A model generated the notes under the pieces. That model saw only the letters and a program-made list of their open reading frames with translations. It was not told the origin of the DNA and searched no databases. Positions 38,588-51,126 of a stretch of DNA of 64,000 nucleotides are shown here, piece by piece; within the stretch, counting starts at the first letter, position 1, and each line of letters opens with the position of its first letter. The DNA is taken from positions 14,502,049 through 14,566,048 of the forward strand of contig RSEF01000005.1 of the NCBI GenBank assembly GCA_003993805.1. Reading direction: 5' to 3'. Source of the DNA: Himantopus leucocephalus (taxonomy: Eukaryota > Chordata > Aves > Charadriiformes > Recurvirostridae). Made by a program: the position numbers and the translations under genes.

Positions 38588-41500
38588 GCTATCGCTTTAC
38601 AAATGGCGTTTACCTCAGTATGGTTAATGTTAATTTCTTTCTGTAATACCGACACGGATCATTTTCCTGAGAGCTGGAAGGAGATGCTACTTCTCTCCCC
38701 CTCTGGCACCTCAGTAGATGTTTAGTATCTGCATTGTCATCTGGTTAGCAACAGAACAGGCATAAAAGAGATTCGTTTCCATTGAACAAAATCTATGAAA
38801 TTAAGCTTTGTTTTCATTAAATCTATTATTTGGGTCCATAGCATGATGGATGACAACTCATTCCAATGCAGCTGAAAAGATAATTTTAAAAGACAGTGAA
38901 CCACAACAAAGGCAAAAGCTTGTGTGGAATACGTGGTTGGCTTTGTGGCAGAAGTTGCATAAAGGAACAGTATATTCATACATGACAGCATCCTTTTCAG
39001 AGGAAAAAGGCTCGAAGATTAAATAGAGTGGATGTTATAACATGTGTTTAATGTACTAAAGTAGGTCCCTCGCCTCAGTGACATATACTTTGATGAGAAG
39101 AATTTAAGATCATTTCAGATGATAGAAGGTGAAATGTTCATGGCAGAGACTACAAAGCAGCAATGTTTCTTTTGCAGGTGCTTGAGCATCAGTGTTTATT
39201 AGTCATATATCACAGGAAAATCCATTTTGGAAACTTAAATAACTGATTGTATGTTCACAAAAGCAGACTGAAGTTATAAAATCAAGATGTTGATTGCAGC
39301 ATTGCTCTATGGTACATCTAACATACTTTCCAGTATGAATAGAGGTATTGACATCTTTTAGTTTCAGTCTTATCTGTACTTTATTAGATGAAGCATGTTA
39401 CAATTTTTTGTGCAAAGTTACATCATCTCAATTATATAAAAGACAAAGAGCCCATACTGTTGTATTGGGCTGCTGTATATTTAAAACATTTTTCTACCAG
39501 TATCTGTGTTATAGGCTAATATGGTACTTTAAATTAACTGGTCTTGCAACATGCCAATGATTTCTTCTGTCTGATTATCAAAAAAGTGCTTTTTGTCCCT
39601 GCCTTATCTGTTTCCAGAAAAAAAATAATTATATCTGTTCTGTGCAGTTGTCCACAGAAGTTGTAATGGGATTAAAAAAACCCAACACACGTGAACCAAT
39701 ATGATAGCCCTGTGTCACTGGTGGAATAGACTTTGATATCATTTGGGGGAGGATGGCAGGCTGCTGCCATCCTTCTAAAACTTATTATTTAAAAAGGCAT
39801 GTTATTGGCCTAAAAAAGGAAAAGAAATTCCTAGTATTCATTGGTCATTAATGTTGATAAAAATAGGACCTTGAACAGTCAGTGTGTGTTTGACCTTTGA
39901 CTTGCAGAAAATTCCTGGCAGCTTTGTCCAACCAAAGGACTATTTACGCTGGATGTACGATGAGTTCTGAGATTCAGCTGTGATACCATGAAATATCAGG
40001 AGTCGCTACGTACACAATTCAAAGTCAGATGAAGTAAATGAACAAAACACCCAAGTAGACTTTAATGTCTGTGTATAAATTTGTAAAACGCTCCCTCAGA
40101 GGCAGGCAGTTACATCTACATCTAACTGGCAGAACCGGTGGGTATCTATTGCAGATAGCTACATTTATCTGCATACACTTTTCTAAAGTAGGTATGTATA
40201 AACCATATATGCACACGTATATATATTTATTTCAAGAACTGAATTGAGAACATTTGTGAGGGATGAAATTAGATCTTGCTTCCAAAAAATCTGTTTTTAA
40301 ATCTTACAGCGTTGTTATGGTAGTATGTTTTATGTTACATGAATTACGTCCTTTAATGTGAATATCTGGAAGATACATTCACCATCGGATTTAACTTGCA
40401 TTTTGGAATGTCCACAGAAAAAGGATCAGCAGAGCAGTAATAAAAACCAGGCATTTAGTAAATTTTTTTCTGACACATCTGTGAGCAGTAAAGAGACACA
40501 GGGTTTTACCAGCCCCGAACATTCAATCATAAGTGAAACTTTACAACTGCAGTAACAACAGCGCTGTGAAAACATTCAGTGAACTGCCACAAACTCTCTA
40601 CTTACTACTGAAATCCTTAGATAAATATTGAATGAAATTTCTTATTGCAAGGCATGGCGAAGGAAAACAAACACACTTTCATATCCACTTTTTTCGCCTC
40701 AGAGGTACATCAGGTGACACGGAGGCATGCTAATTGAAGTTGATTTTTAAAGGCTTGATTTCCAGGCTCTGAGTTGCTACAGGTGTATCTCTCTTGTGGT
40801 TAATGGGAATGAAAGACTGAGGTCGTCAACATAGCAAAAGAAAACATCATGAATATACAAAATCTACATATGTGACCACATACAGCTTCTGTATTTTTCT
40901 CTGTAGCTTAGCATCTCACAAATGCTGACAAGTTAATTTAAAGATTGGGGTCTGTTTTGTGTTTTGACAGTATTAGAAAAGGATGTTTATAAGACAGGCA
41001 TTAAAAGATGCAGACATTCCCTTAGTTTTTAAAGCTTCAGTTCTGCATGCCTAGGTAAATGGGGCTTTCAGTTCTTGGCATGAGGAATGCTGTATTATTT
41101 ATCTTTGGGTGGATTTTATTTTCTGTTTGGGTTTTTTCTGTTTAATCACATTCTCTGAAAATATTTTCAGTATTTCAGATTTGCAGGAAATTTTTGTCTG
41201 ATACAGGATGAAAATAACATTACAAAAAAGAAAAGCATGTCTTGCAATACCAACATGAAAAAATTTCCTGTTTTTTTGGTTGCATTAATACCAATTGAAC
41301 CTGCAGAATTGAATCCGGAGTGACTCTGCCTCTGGAATGGTTTCTGCGTTCTTCTGCCTTTGCCCTTGGGAAAGCCAAAGTATAAGAAAATTGCCAGAAT
41401 GTTGGTTCTGTGCCCAGAATGCTTAAATTTGCTTAATGCTAGGAAAATCAAGTATGCCCATCAGCAGTTGGTCAGATGGTAAAACATTTAACTGGTTTTA

Positions 41501-44500
41501 CCAGTAAGACACGCTGCAGAGAATGCGTTTTATGCAGAGATCTTTGGACAATATCCATTCACATACAGTGTGTGAGCTCTCGGGCGGACAGGATTTTCGC
41601 ACAAGTACTATTAGGCTGGAAGCAAGTCATGTAATGGCAGAAAATATGTCAGAAAGGCAATGAATGTCATTCCTGTGCATTATGGCTTGGATTGTTGAAG
41701 AAGTCTAGGAAATTAGCTTCTCAATGGCCACTGAAAGTGAGAGAGTGTAGGAGGGACAGGGGTCTGAGCCCTGCCTCAAGGCCTGTGACGAGTATCTCTA
41801 TTTTGCATAGGAAGTGCCACCTCTAGGTTCAAAATGAAGCACTGGCCTTCACAAAATTCAATCCCCCCTAGCGTTGGGCAGAAAGCCTCTGGCACATGTC
41901 CACACTGGGCGACCCTGGGCAGGTTGCAGAAGAGAAAGCTCTGCTTGCTCAGGTGGGCCCCAGCAAACTGATAACTGCAGTTTCAAGGGGTCATATTTGT
42001 CCTGGTGGCAACGTCATGGAGTCCGAATGGCATGTCAGGTCAGTCTGATGCTTGCTTTTTGGCATGATGTTGCTTGTAGCAAGGGCCTGAACTTGAAGCA
42101 GCTAGTAATTAGGCATGCTAGAAACCACGTCAGCCTGCTTTCCGGGGAGAGAGTCCTTCAGTATCTCTGGGTCCTTTTGAAGCTCCTGGCTTAGGACTTC
42201 AGAGTTGTATACCTTGAGAGTCAGCATTGTTACTTCAGGAGTAGACAAGTAATGTATACGCTAGACACTGAATTAAACAGACACCTTTTCTGCACTTAGC
42301 AGCAAGTGTTGCAAAGTGGGCCAAAAACTACATACATGCCTGAGAGCTGGCATATGTGTGTGGGCAGTGCATTCACAAAACCATCCACAATAATGGGCTC
42401 AGTATTTATCATCACAGCAGGGGTAAAGACCAGTGGTAGTATGGGCTGACTGAAGCAGATGCCACTAAATGAATTAAAAAGACCCAGTGAACAAGCAGGG
42501 GTTGTTGTGCTCTTCTCACCCAATGGTATGCTTTGGTTCTTTTGTTTCTGTCCTCTTTGTCCTCCATCCTTGTCCCTAGTTTTTGCACTTACCTTTGCAA
42601 ATGTGATTTTTTTCAGGGCTCTTGAATAAGTACAGCCTGTACTTTCTTTGACATCCTTCCTATCTGCAGCTTACAGTCACCAGCGCCTAGATCAGGTTCT
42701 GAGTTTAAGGTCACCTGCCTCCTGGGTTGTTCCTGCTTATCCTCCACTCAAAGGATATAGCAGTCAATTGAGGAAAAGTATAATGATTTGAAAAGGAATT
42801 TTGCATTAACATTAAGGAAAAATGAAGGCCCTAAATTGAGGTTATGTTTTGTTTAGTTTGGATGAAGACAGCAACTCTATAATGTATTTTTGTTACCATT
42901 TCCATATTAAGTCTGTCAGAGTATCAGGCTAATTTTGAAGATTTGTAAGCAATTATGTGGTGATGATAGGATAAGTAAAATGTGTGACTTAACTTGCCTG
43001 GTCAATAAAAGGAGGTGGTGAACTCTTCTGTTTGTTTTTCAGGTTGGTCAGGGAGAAGTAATTGCTGTGTTGCTCAAATTAGAAATCAGAACAGTTGTTT
43101 TGCTGTGCTTAACCTCAGCTACACCCAACATGTCCTCACAGTGACCTCCCCATTTTATGAGTAATAGCTCATCAAAGAGCCAAACCGGCCACCACTTTAT
43201 TCTGAATTCTTAAATATAGTGCACAATTAGTTACATCAAAGTAACCACTCAAGAAACCAAGGCTAGTCCTACCAACCACATGGAGAGGTTGTGTTTTGGC
43301 TAAATCTAGCTTCAGGTAATGATGCTTAATTTGCTCCAGTGAGGACCCTTCAGCTCACAACTTCTCTGACTAGAACAATCTTTTAGTTCTGAAAGATTTT
43401 TAGTTTACCTGAGTGATTCTTGTATGTTACTGAAGAAAGTTATTTTTATTCACTGATATCCTAGCTTGACTCAGTTCACTTTCTTGTTTAAAATGGAAAA
43501 AAGGTACATTATTCTGTACTTTTAGGATCCTTGTTTTCTCTTCTTGAAGAAAAGCCCTGCTGTACAGCGTGGCTTGAAGGGTCTTCAGGTTCTACTGAAA
43601 TCAGCAGGAACAAGGGGAGTTAGTCTTGTCGTTAACTTGGGATCGTGAATAGTCAGTATAGGTTTTCATAGAAGATACACAGCCACCAAAGTTCTAGGCA
43701 AACGTTTGTTTTGTTAGCAGGCAGCTGAGGTGCCACCTTACCACCCTGAGGCTTGTTTGGTCTGGCAGGGCGTCAGGGTGGGCGACGTCCATGAGGTGGT
43801 GTTCCAGCACTGGCTTTATAGGGGAGTCTCTAGGAGAATAACCTCCCCTTTTCTTCAGTTTGCCTGTCTGTGCAACCAAGATAATGATGCTTTCCTTGCT
43901 TTTTAAAGCACTTTCTGATCTGCAAGTGGAAAGAGCTACCAAAAAAAATAGCTAAATGCTTGCTGCTGTTCATTCTTTTTAAGCTAGCTTTAAAACTATG
44001 CCACTACATTCATCAGCAGTTCAGAGCTTTTGAAGGCAAGGCCGTTTTACGTCATGGTAATAGCGAAGAGTGTTTTTTGTAGTGTGTGAATGAGTTTTAT
44101 TTTTAGATTAAGAGTAGATGGGTACTGACATCTGTTAGTGTTTACTGAGAACATAAAAATGAAAGAGACTAAATATTTTGTAGCACTGCACCTACATTTG
44201 GCAATAGCAAGCCAAAAAGAAACTTCCCAGCTGGTGTGTAACTCTCATTGAGTCCAGGCTGGTTTTAGACTTCTCTGAAGATTCAGCAGTCAGAGCTCTG
44301 GGAAAATTCAGAGATACTCAGTATGTGTTCTCCAAAAATTTTTAGCTAAACATGTAAGTGTTAGAAGTCAGTGGCAAAAAGCAATACGGTGGCAGTACAA
44401 GGAAACTACTTATGCTACCTGGATTTTGTAATGCACACGGAACCGTGCTTTAGAAACGTGAACTTTAATAATGCATAACAAAGCTGTGGTCAGGCCCTAG

Positions 44501-46185
44501 TCAACTGGACATCACTGGCAAAATTCCTCTTTAATTCCACTACCAAAAATAGATCTCAGAGTTGAACACATAAAAATTCAGGCATATTTTGGAAAAGCAC
44601 TCTAAATCGTACTTAATATAAGGTGCTAACTATGTATTTACTGATCTATCACTGTTTCTCTTTCAAATCTTTGCCTTCTGTTTTTTCCATGCTTTGGTGT
44701 CCCCAGGAACAAGAAAAATCATAAAACTGATAAATATATTAAATTTGCACCTTTTTCCCTGGCATGGTCATTTCTGGATTCCCTTGCCAATGCAGTTTGA
44801 TATTTGATTTGGGTACTTCTCTGTGACCTAGATTTTCTGGTTTGGCAAACACTAAAAAGGAGGGAAACCCCATCAAAGTGTAAAGATACACCAGCTTTAC
44901 CCACTCATCTCAGGAATGTTCTTCTAGCCCAGCTGGTAGCTTGGGAGAGGAAAGGCTCCAAGGAGAAGGCCCAGACCCAGTGGTCCTCCAGCCCCTGGTG
45001 TGGACCTGGGAACTAAACCCTTGTATAACAAGTTTTGCTACTTTTCTGAAATTTTGAATTTAAGTGGGGATTTTTATAAAAGGAATTTTCTTGCTCTTTA
45101 CCTGCAAATCCTTCCAGTTTCCCCTACCAAAAGTTTAAGGTAGGATGGAGTGCCAGAAGACTGTCCCGGACACTAAACCAGTACTTTTAAGTATATAAAG
45201 GAAAAATGAAAGGCACCTGGCTTGAACGGAGAGGAGTGGGGGGAAAAAAGAGAGGTGGTGGATTTACAAAGTAAATGCAGCTCTACATAAGTGGCCTAAA
45301 TATAGACGAGCATTTCATATTCCCTTTTATAAACCTTGTGAAGTTTTGAAATTACTGAAATATTGAAGTGTTTATTTTTTTAAACTTCTGTTTGCTTGAG
45401 TTCAGCCCATCCCTTTCTGCGCATGGAGCCTGCGTGGAGGAGAGCTCCCACCTTGGAGAGGGTGCTTGGCCAAGCCAGCCCCTGCCCCATAACTGGGAGC
45501 TGTCGTTCCACCCAGGGGCTGTAATCACAGGAAATAAAATCAACAGGAATGTTACACGAGTGTGTGTACATACCAGTCCTCCAAGTGACTTATTTATAGT
45601 CTGAGCCTTAATGTCTGTTCATTAAAATCTCACAGAAGTCGTTGTCCCCCCACCCTTCAGGCTATAAAAGGCTATTTAATACACTCTTTCTCAGAAATCA
45701 GCAGCTCTCCAGACCCCGTTATACTATGCAAGTTATGACAAAAACTCAGACTTGCGCTCCTGTAGCTTGAGCTTTGGCGTTATTAGTTTCCCCAGCATCG
45801 CTGCTGGGGATCGGGGCGCAGCTCGGGGGCATTGTTTGTTTTCCGTGTAAGAAAATACAGTAGCGTTTCATAAAACGGATTGAGCCAGGGTGGCGCAGTG
45901 ATGGGTTATTGGCTGAGCTGTGCAGCGCCGCAGCAGCACAGGCTGGAGCATCGTTAGCCAAAGCACATAATACATCACTGTCCTCTTTCACAGCCAGTGA
46001 AACGTGAGGAGCAAAAGGGAAAGGATTTTAAAACGCTATGCTTGATTTTTGCTAGCTCTGGTCTAAAGAAAGTAAAACGTCTGGGTTTTGGAAGGACTGG
46101 GAGGACGAAAAGGCAAAAGTGGCTCTTGATTCAGATTTTGAATTATTCAAGCAAGTCGCTCTTGTTCTTGTCAGACAGGTACTAA

Positions 46186-46230
46186 GAGGTATTTAGGTAC
46201 CTACGTGCTGCTGAAGTCAGTGGGAGCGGA
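46186..46230. repeat. Old palindromic-repeat remnant (half copy)
   Basis: GAGGTATTTAGGTACCTACG followed by GCTGAAGTCAGTGGGAG resembles the TATTTAGGCACCTAAA plus TTGAAGTCAATGGGAG arrangement of an old reptile repeat family. Recognition is from memory. Confidence 0.5.
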
Positions 46231-47773
46231 ACACACATATATTTCAGAGGTTGGTTCAAGAGAAGGATTGTGGAGACATTGAACTTCACTTCACTTTGAT
46301 AGAGAAAATGTGTTGGAGGCTTTTATTTTGAGGTCAGATTTAGTGATTTGCCTCTTCATTCATTCAGGTATCCAGCTCCACACCTGTACCTGGCACCCGC
46401 CAAGTCTGCACAGTTGGCTGGTCGGGAATGGGCACTGGGCTGGTACTCCCTCTTGGGATCCCAAACTGGGATGTTCCCTCAGGAATTTGCAGCCAGGATG
46501 TGTAACACCATGAAACACCATCACCTGCTACTTTGCCTTTCCTTGAAAGAGCAGCATATGCAAAATGGTTTTTTTGTGAAAGCAGGCCAAAATGTTAGCA
46601 CATGCGTAAAGAACACTCAGTTTATGTATAGGAAGGGTTTTTCTGTGACTCCCTTTCAGTTTATTAATAAAGTCTTTCTTGTTTTATTGATAATAGTGAC
46701 AGGTCCTACATTTCAAGTAGGACAAAAATATCTATAATGTTATCTCAGTGGCTCCCTTTTATGTTAGTTACAATCTATACTCGAGCATTCTTCCAAGATT
46801 TTTCAAGCTTCTAAACGCTGAAAAGAGTTGCTATTAGTTTAGCACAGTGCTCTGCCAGCCATCTGTTGTGGTTTATATCATTAAATATCAGTAGGGGCTA
46901 TGTATTACAGAACAGGGAGAAAAGCTCTGACATAGTAGAACTCGTCTCCCAGAGGAAATGACGGAGAGTCAGAGGCTACGTCTTTTTGGACTTTTAGAAC
47001 AGCTCAGACTGAAGTGTAGGAGCTTGTACCGCCGGGCATTTTTGCAGTCCTACCTATGAAACCACAGAGGTCTAAAGTCTTCCTGGTTCTTGGAGGGCAG
47101 AAATCAGGATAATGTCCGTAGACCTTTAAGAGTATGCTACCTCTTTGTGACTTTAGAGCACAATATTTTCCCATCATAAATTTGCATTGCAAATGAAACA
47201 ACTTGAAATATGTGTCTCCAGGAGAAGTAGAAGGAATATACCTTATATATATTTGCATTTCAATAGCACCTAAAATATGTGGTGCAGGTCTTCTGTTTGC
47301 ATCTGGCTCTCTTGGATAATCAGAAGCCCAATGCCCAGAGGAATTGCTTTTGAAGGGAACAGTTCACAGCTGGGTCATGAGATTATAACAGTTTCACAGG
47401 GACTGACTGATGGAAGAATTGCAGTCAGTTTGGGCTCGTGGAATAGCACTGATGTTTATGTCTCTGAACGGTCTGTTCTCTTCTGTCTTACCCAAAGGAA
47501 TAACATCCTGATGGTTTTCTCTTAAACAGCATTAGCATCTGACTTTGCAAATACCACTTTATTTCTTCCACTACACTGCATATGCGTGCTTTACTGGGGT
47601 CTGTCCTGTCTTCCCAACTTCTTCAGCTGGAACAGGCATAGCAGGTAAAGGACGATTAACAGCAAAGTGCAGTACAAGGCACCTTCAGCAATCTGCAGTT
47701 AACCCCCAGTATTCACCAGTCCAGACATTTTGCATTCAGCTGTGACAGTGTGCCGCAGGAACAAAGGAACATC

Positions 47774-47873
47774 NNNNNNNNNNNNNNNNNNNNNNNNNNN
47801 NNNNNNNNNNNNNNNNNNNNNNNNNNNNNNNNNNNNNNNNNNNNNNNNNNNNNNNNNNNNNNNNNNNNNNNNN
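47774..47873. other. Assembly gap (100 N)
   Basis: Exactly 100 N bases. The flanks (GGAACATC and TTTTCAGAACTC) are not recognisable repeats. Confidence 0.98.
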
Positions 47874-48854
47874 TTTTCAGAACTCTGTTTTCACTCAGCT
47901 AACAATAAACTACTTATCATTGGTCCTTATGGGGGTTTAGTTTTAGGTTTCACTCTCCAGAAGGGTATGTGTCCCTTCCAAGCCAACTCCACCACCTCTT
48001 TCAACTTCGGCAAATCTTGTCTGCTGCGCCTCCTTGCCAGTAAACATTGCAAATTTCTTTCATTAAAATAGATTTCATTTAATCAAATCAGGTGATGTAT
48101 TCACAATCATTTCAGACAGTGAACTTGAGAGCCTTATTAAATATTAGTCTTGTTTTCCACACTTTGCTTAATCATCACTTCATTTATTAGTTATACCACT
48201 GCAGCGGAGGAAGGGCTACAACCAAGGTCCGCGCTTGGCTGTGTTGGACTGATGTGCACACACAGGGAAGGAAAAGCCCCTGTTGCAGTGTTGAACCAGA
48301 CAGGACAGACATGGTGAGAGAGCAAAAGTTCCTTCTCAAACAGCTGAAGTGACTGGACAGCCCTAAAGGCTGCTATCACTTACCAACTCTCAGTGCTAGC
48401 ATGTAGTTTTTTCTGATTGAATGTGCGTTCAATCTTCCAAACTAGACTCCTAGCAATATAAAAATCACCTTTCTTCATGTACCACAGCGGTGTTAAGAGA
48501 GGTCAGTCATACTGGTACCTTTGCAAATGTCCCTCTTAAATTCTTCTGCCACCCGTTGTCCTCTAATTTTCACATCTGCAATTTTTCTGCTGTCTCAGCA
48601 ATTTTATTGGGCTCAAGACTAGTTAATGGTTATTAAAGCAGGACCTAATCAACCCAGTTATTTTCAGTAAAAACTGTTCTTTCAAGGTCCTCCTTTCAGC
48701 AGCTTTAACAAACCTTCCTCTTGGTTTTTTTTCTTGCTAAATAGTTGAAAAGGATTTTGATACATCAGGATCTCAGTAAAGCGAAATATGCCCAGGTTAT
48801 ATAGATACACTTCTGCATTGTTCAAAAGCCAGACCTTCTCAACAGTGCCCCAGA

Positions 48855-48940
48855 GCAGATGCAGAGCAAGAGGGGAGGAACAGATGCACCCTCTGANGCA
48901 GATGCAGAGCAAGAGGGGAGGGACAGATGCACCCTCTGAT
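48855..48940. repeat. 43-bp tandem duplication (two copies)
   Basis: Two adjacent 43-bp units begin GCAGATGCAGAGCAAGAGGG and end in CACCCTCTGA plus one base. They differ at one clear position (GGAACAG versus GGGACAG). The N at 48897 corresponds to T at 48940 in the second unit, so it is probably T. The high identity suggests a recent duplication or a two-copy minisatellite. Confidence 0.93.
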
Positions 48941-49592
48941 GCTAACAGCAGGGCAAGTTTATTCCCCTGCCTGACTCATGTCGGGTAGTGTCACTCATTC
49001 GTGTTGGGAGGGATTGGGAAATGCATTACTTTGTAGTTTTTTTCACTGAGGGGTTTTGGGGTTGTTTTTTTTTTTGGTTTTGAAGCACCTGGAAAAGAGC
49101 TGTGATATTGCACAGGAGCTGAAAGTACAGGCAGTGCCAGAACCGTGGCAGGATGTAGGAAAAGTGGGAGGCAAAATCAGGTATGAGGTAGCTAGGATCT
49201 CCCTAAGAACTTGCACCTAGAGGAGAAATCACCGCCAGCAGCTTGGTGTTAGAGGAGAAAAGAAATTGGCATTGTTCCCAATTCTAGTGGACACGGCACA
49301 AAAAACACCGTGATGACTTGCAGTTGTTTGTACTGCTAATGGTGTCCTTAATAAGGGGAAAAGCTGCGGCAAAGGAACAGCATCCAGTCGCTCTTCCATC
49401 CCGTGGTTAGGATGAATCAGTGAAGCCCTAAGGGGGGATTTGATTGCCGTTACCCAGGCTTTCTCTGCCCTGCCTATAAACAGGGCAAATGATTTCATTC
49501 TCCAGTGCTTTCAGCCCTGTATCTTCCTTGAGCAGGAAATTAATACAAAAATGGAAAGTAGTTTGCCATTAACATGGCAGTGATTATCTGAG

Positions 49593-49670
49593 GGCCAGAC
49601 TCGGCATCCATTGAAGTCAAAGGGAAAAAAAAAAATTTCCATCGACTTCCAAGGGCTTTGGCTCAAGGCC
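49593..49670. repeat. Imperfect palindromic repeat around a poly(A) centre
   Basis: GGCCAGACTCGGCATCCATT then GAAGTCAAAGGGAAA on the left pairs imperfectly with TTTCCATCGACTTCCAAGGG then CTTTGGCTCAAGGCC on the right. It has the ATTGAAGTCAATGGG-type core of an old palindromic family. The A-run in the centre is a secondary expansion. Confidence 0.7.
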
Positions 49671-50963
49671 TAGGAGAACCTCTTCAAATTTCTGAGGATT
49701 GCTAGGCTACTGAAAAATAATGTACGTACAGTGCTTCAGTGTACATATGTTGCTTTGATTATTTCATGAATATCACGTGCTTTGATGTTGGAGGCTACAT
49801 AAAGACCGCCAAAAAAGATCTGTTAACTAATGACTGTGTTTATGCTGTAGTAGGCAAATGCTGAAACTGAATTTGGCCTTTTTCCCCTGGGACTGAATCC
49901 AAATAAATGTCATGAAGTAACTGCACAAACAGCACTCACTGGAAAAAAAAGGTCTTTGTTTCACTAATAAGCTCTTTTAAGAACAATGGATACAGTTTCT
50001 CAGTTTTCTTTACATCTGACAAAATAAAGCAGGCAAGAATTCTATTTTAAGGCCATTTGAATGAAAGCAATGAAAACTGGTTTGCTTAACAAAGGTAACT
50101 TGACTACTATTTGTTGTGGTTAGGAAGATGTGAGAACCCCTATGAACGTTTCTGGATTCCCTGTGGCCTTGGAAGGTTTGCTTATTTGCTTGTCTGGTGA
50201 GGACAGTTGGGTTACAGCACAGGGTTTACGTGGGGCACATTTCAAGGGCCAAGATACACCCAAGAGTTGCACAAGTAATTGAGGGATACTAATGTTCAGG
50301 AATCTACAACAATGTGTGTTTCGGTGGGAATTTACACCGTCATTTAGTTAACTTCTGATTCTTACTGAACTACAGGTTGGGTAGCCGTTTTCTGTTATTC
50401 CTTAGTAGCTTTCACTGTTTTTCAGGACAAATGCTTCTTTAGTCGAATGCCTTGGAGCCAGGTTCATCCTGAAGTCAAACTCACTCTGCAAGCATTACAT
50501 ATGGAGGGACTGCTAGTTTCCAAGCCATGAACAGACTTCCCCAAATCCAGCCATGTCACCAGAAGAAGTTACCACCTGTAGCTACTGACAGTTCTTCCCC
50601 TGTCAGAAGCTGCTGCCCTCTCCATCTACTCACACAGCAAGTTGTGTAGGAGCTCCCTCATTTGTTTTAAGCAAAATCAACTCCATTTGTTTTGCTCGTC
50701 GTTGGTCTGCACTAAGATAACTGGCTCAGCCTGAAGCTGGGCCTTGTAGGAAGTGTTCATACAAACTGTTCAATGAGCACATCGGTGGGGGTGATCCCTA
50801 ATGAGGAGAGCAGGGAATGGTGCTGAGCAGCTGAGAGTAGTAACCTCTTCCAACTCACAGCAGGGTCCCAAAGAGGACATCTGTTCATGGCTTCTGTCTA
50901 CAGCTCCTTTGTAGGTCTGACCAAAATGCTTCTGGCAAAAAAGCAATTCCTACTGGGGAGGGG

Positions 50964-50990
50964 GAAAAAGAAAAAAAGAAAAAAAAAAAA
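50964..50990. repeat. A-rich simple repeat
   Basis: An interrupted poly(A) stretch broken by single G bases, followed by CCAAACCC. Confidence 0.85.
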
Positions 50991-51084
50991 CCAAACCCAA
51001 GTCAGTTTAAGCATTTTCTGCAGGGAAATGTTAATTTGAAAGAAATTCAAACAAAAAGGGAAATGGTGCCTCTAGTGAAGGAAG

Positions 51085-51126
51085 TGAGGGTTTTCCACCG
51101 AGTTCAGCGGAGTCGGGATTTCACTC
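51085..51126. repeat. Palindromic-repeat remnant (half copy)
   Basis: GAGGGTTTTCCACCGAGTTC followed by AGCGGAGTCGGGATTTCAC resembles the GTTTTGCCATTGACTTCAGT and GGAGCCAGGATTTCAC blocks of an old reptile repeat. Weak, memory-based call. Confidence 0.45.

Larger units (their letters stand above)
35759..48854 (+). other. KCNQ1: KCNQ1 intron 15, third part
   Basis: Intronic sequence containing a CR1 copy split by an assembly gap (37104-37351), a G13 run, a small perfect palindrome (38568-38587), a palindromic-repeat remnant (46186-46230) and a second gap (47774-47873). The long stretches 39000-46180 and 46740-47770 show only short open frames and no feature I can support. Confidence 0.8.

Noticed and set aside
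39178..39215. Acceptor-like TTTCTTTTGCAG followed by an open stretch, considered as the last KCNQ1 exon
   Set aside because: The following codons (VLEHQCLL then a stop) do not resemble the VTQLDQ-like start of the terminal exon.
43040..43140. Acceptor-like TTTTTCAG followed by about 33 open codons starting VGQGEV
   Set aside because: It does not match the helix D continuation and stops too soon.
46348..46737. A 129-codon + strand frame
   Set aside because: No recognisable domain, no splice context and unremarkable composition; probably chance.
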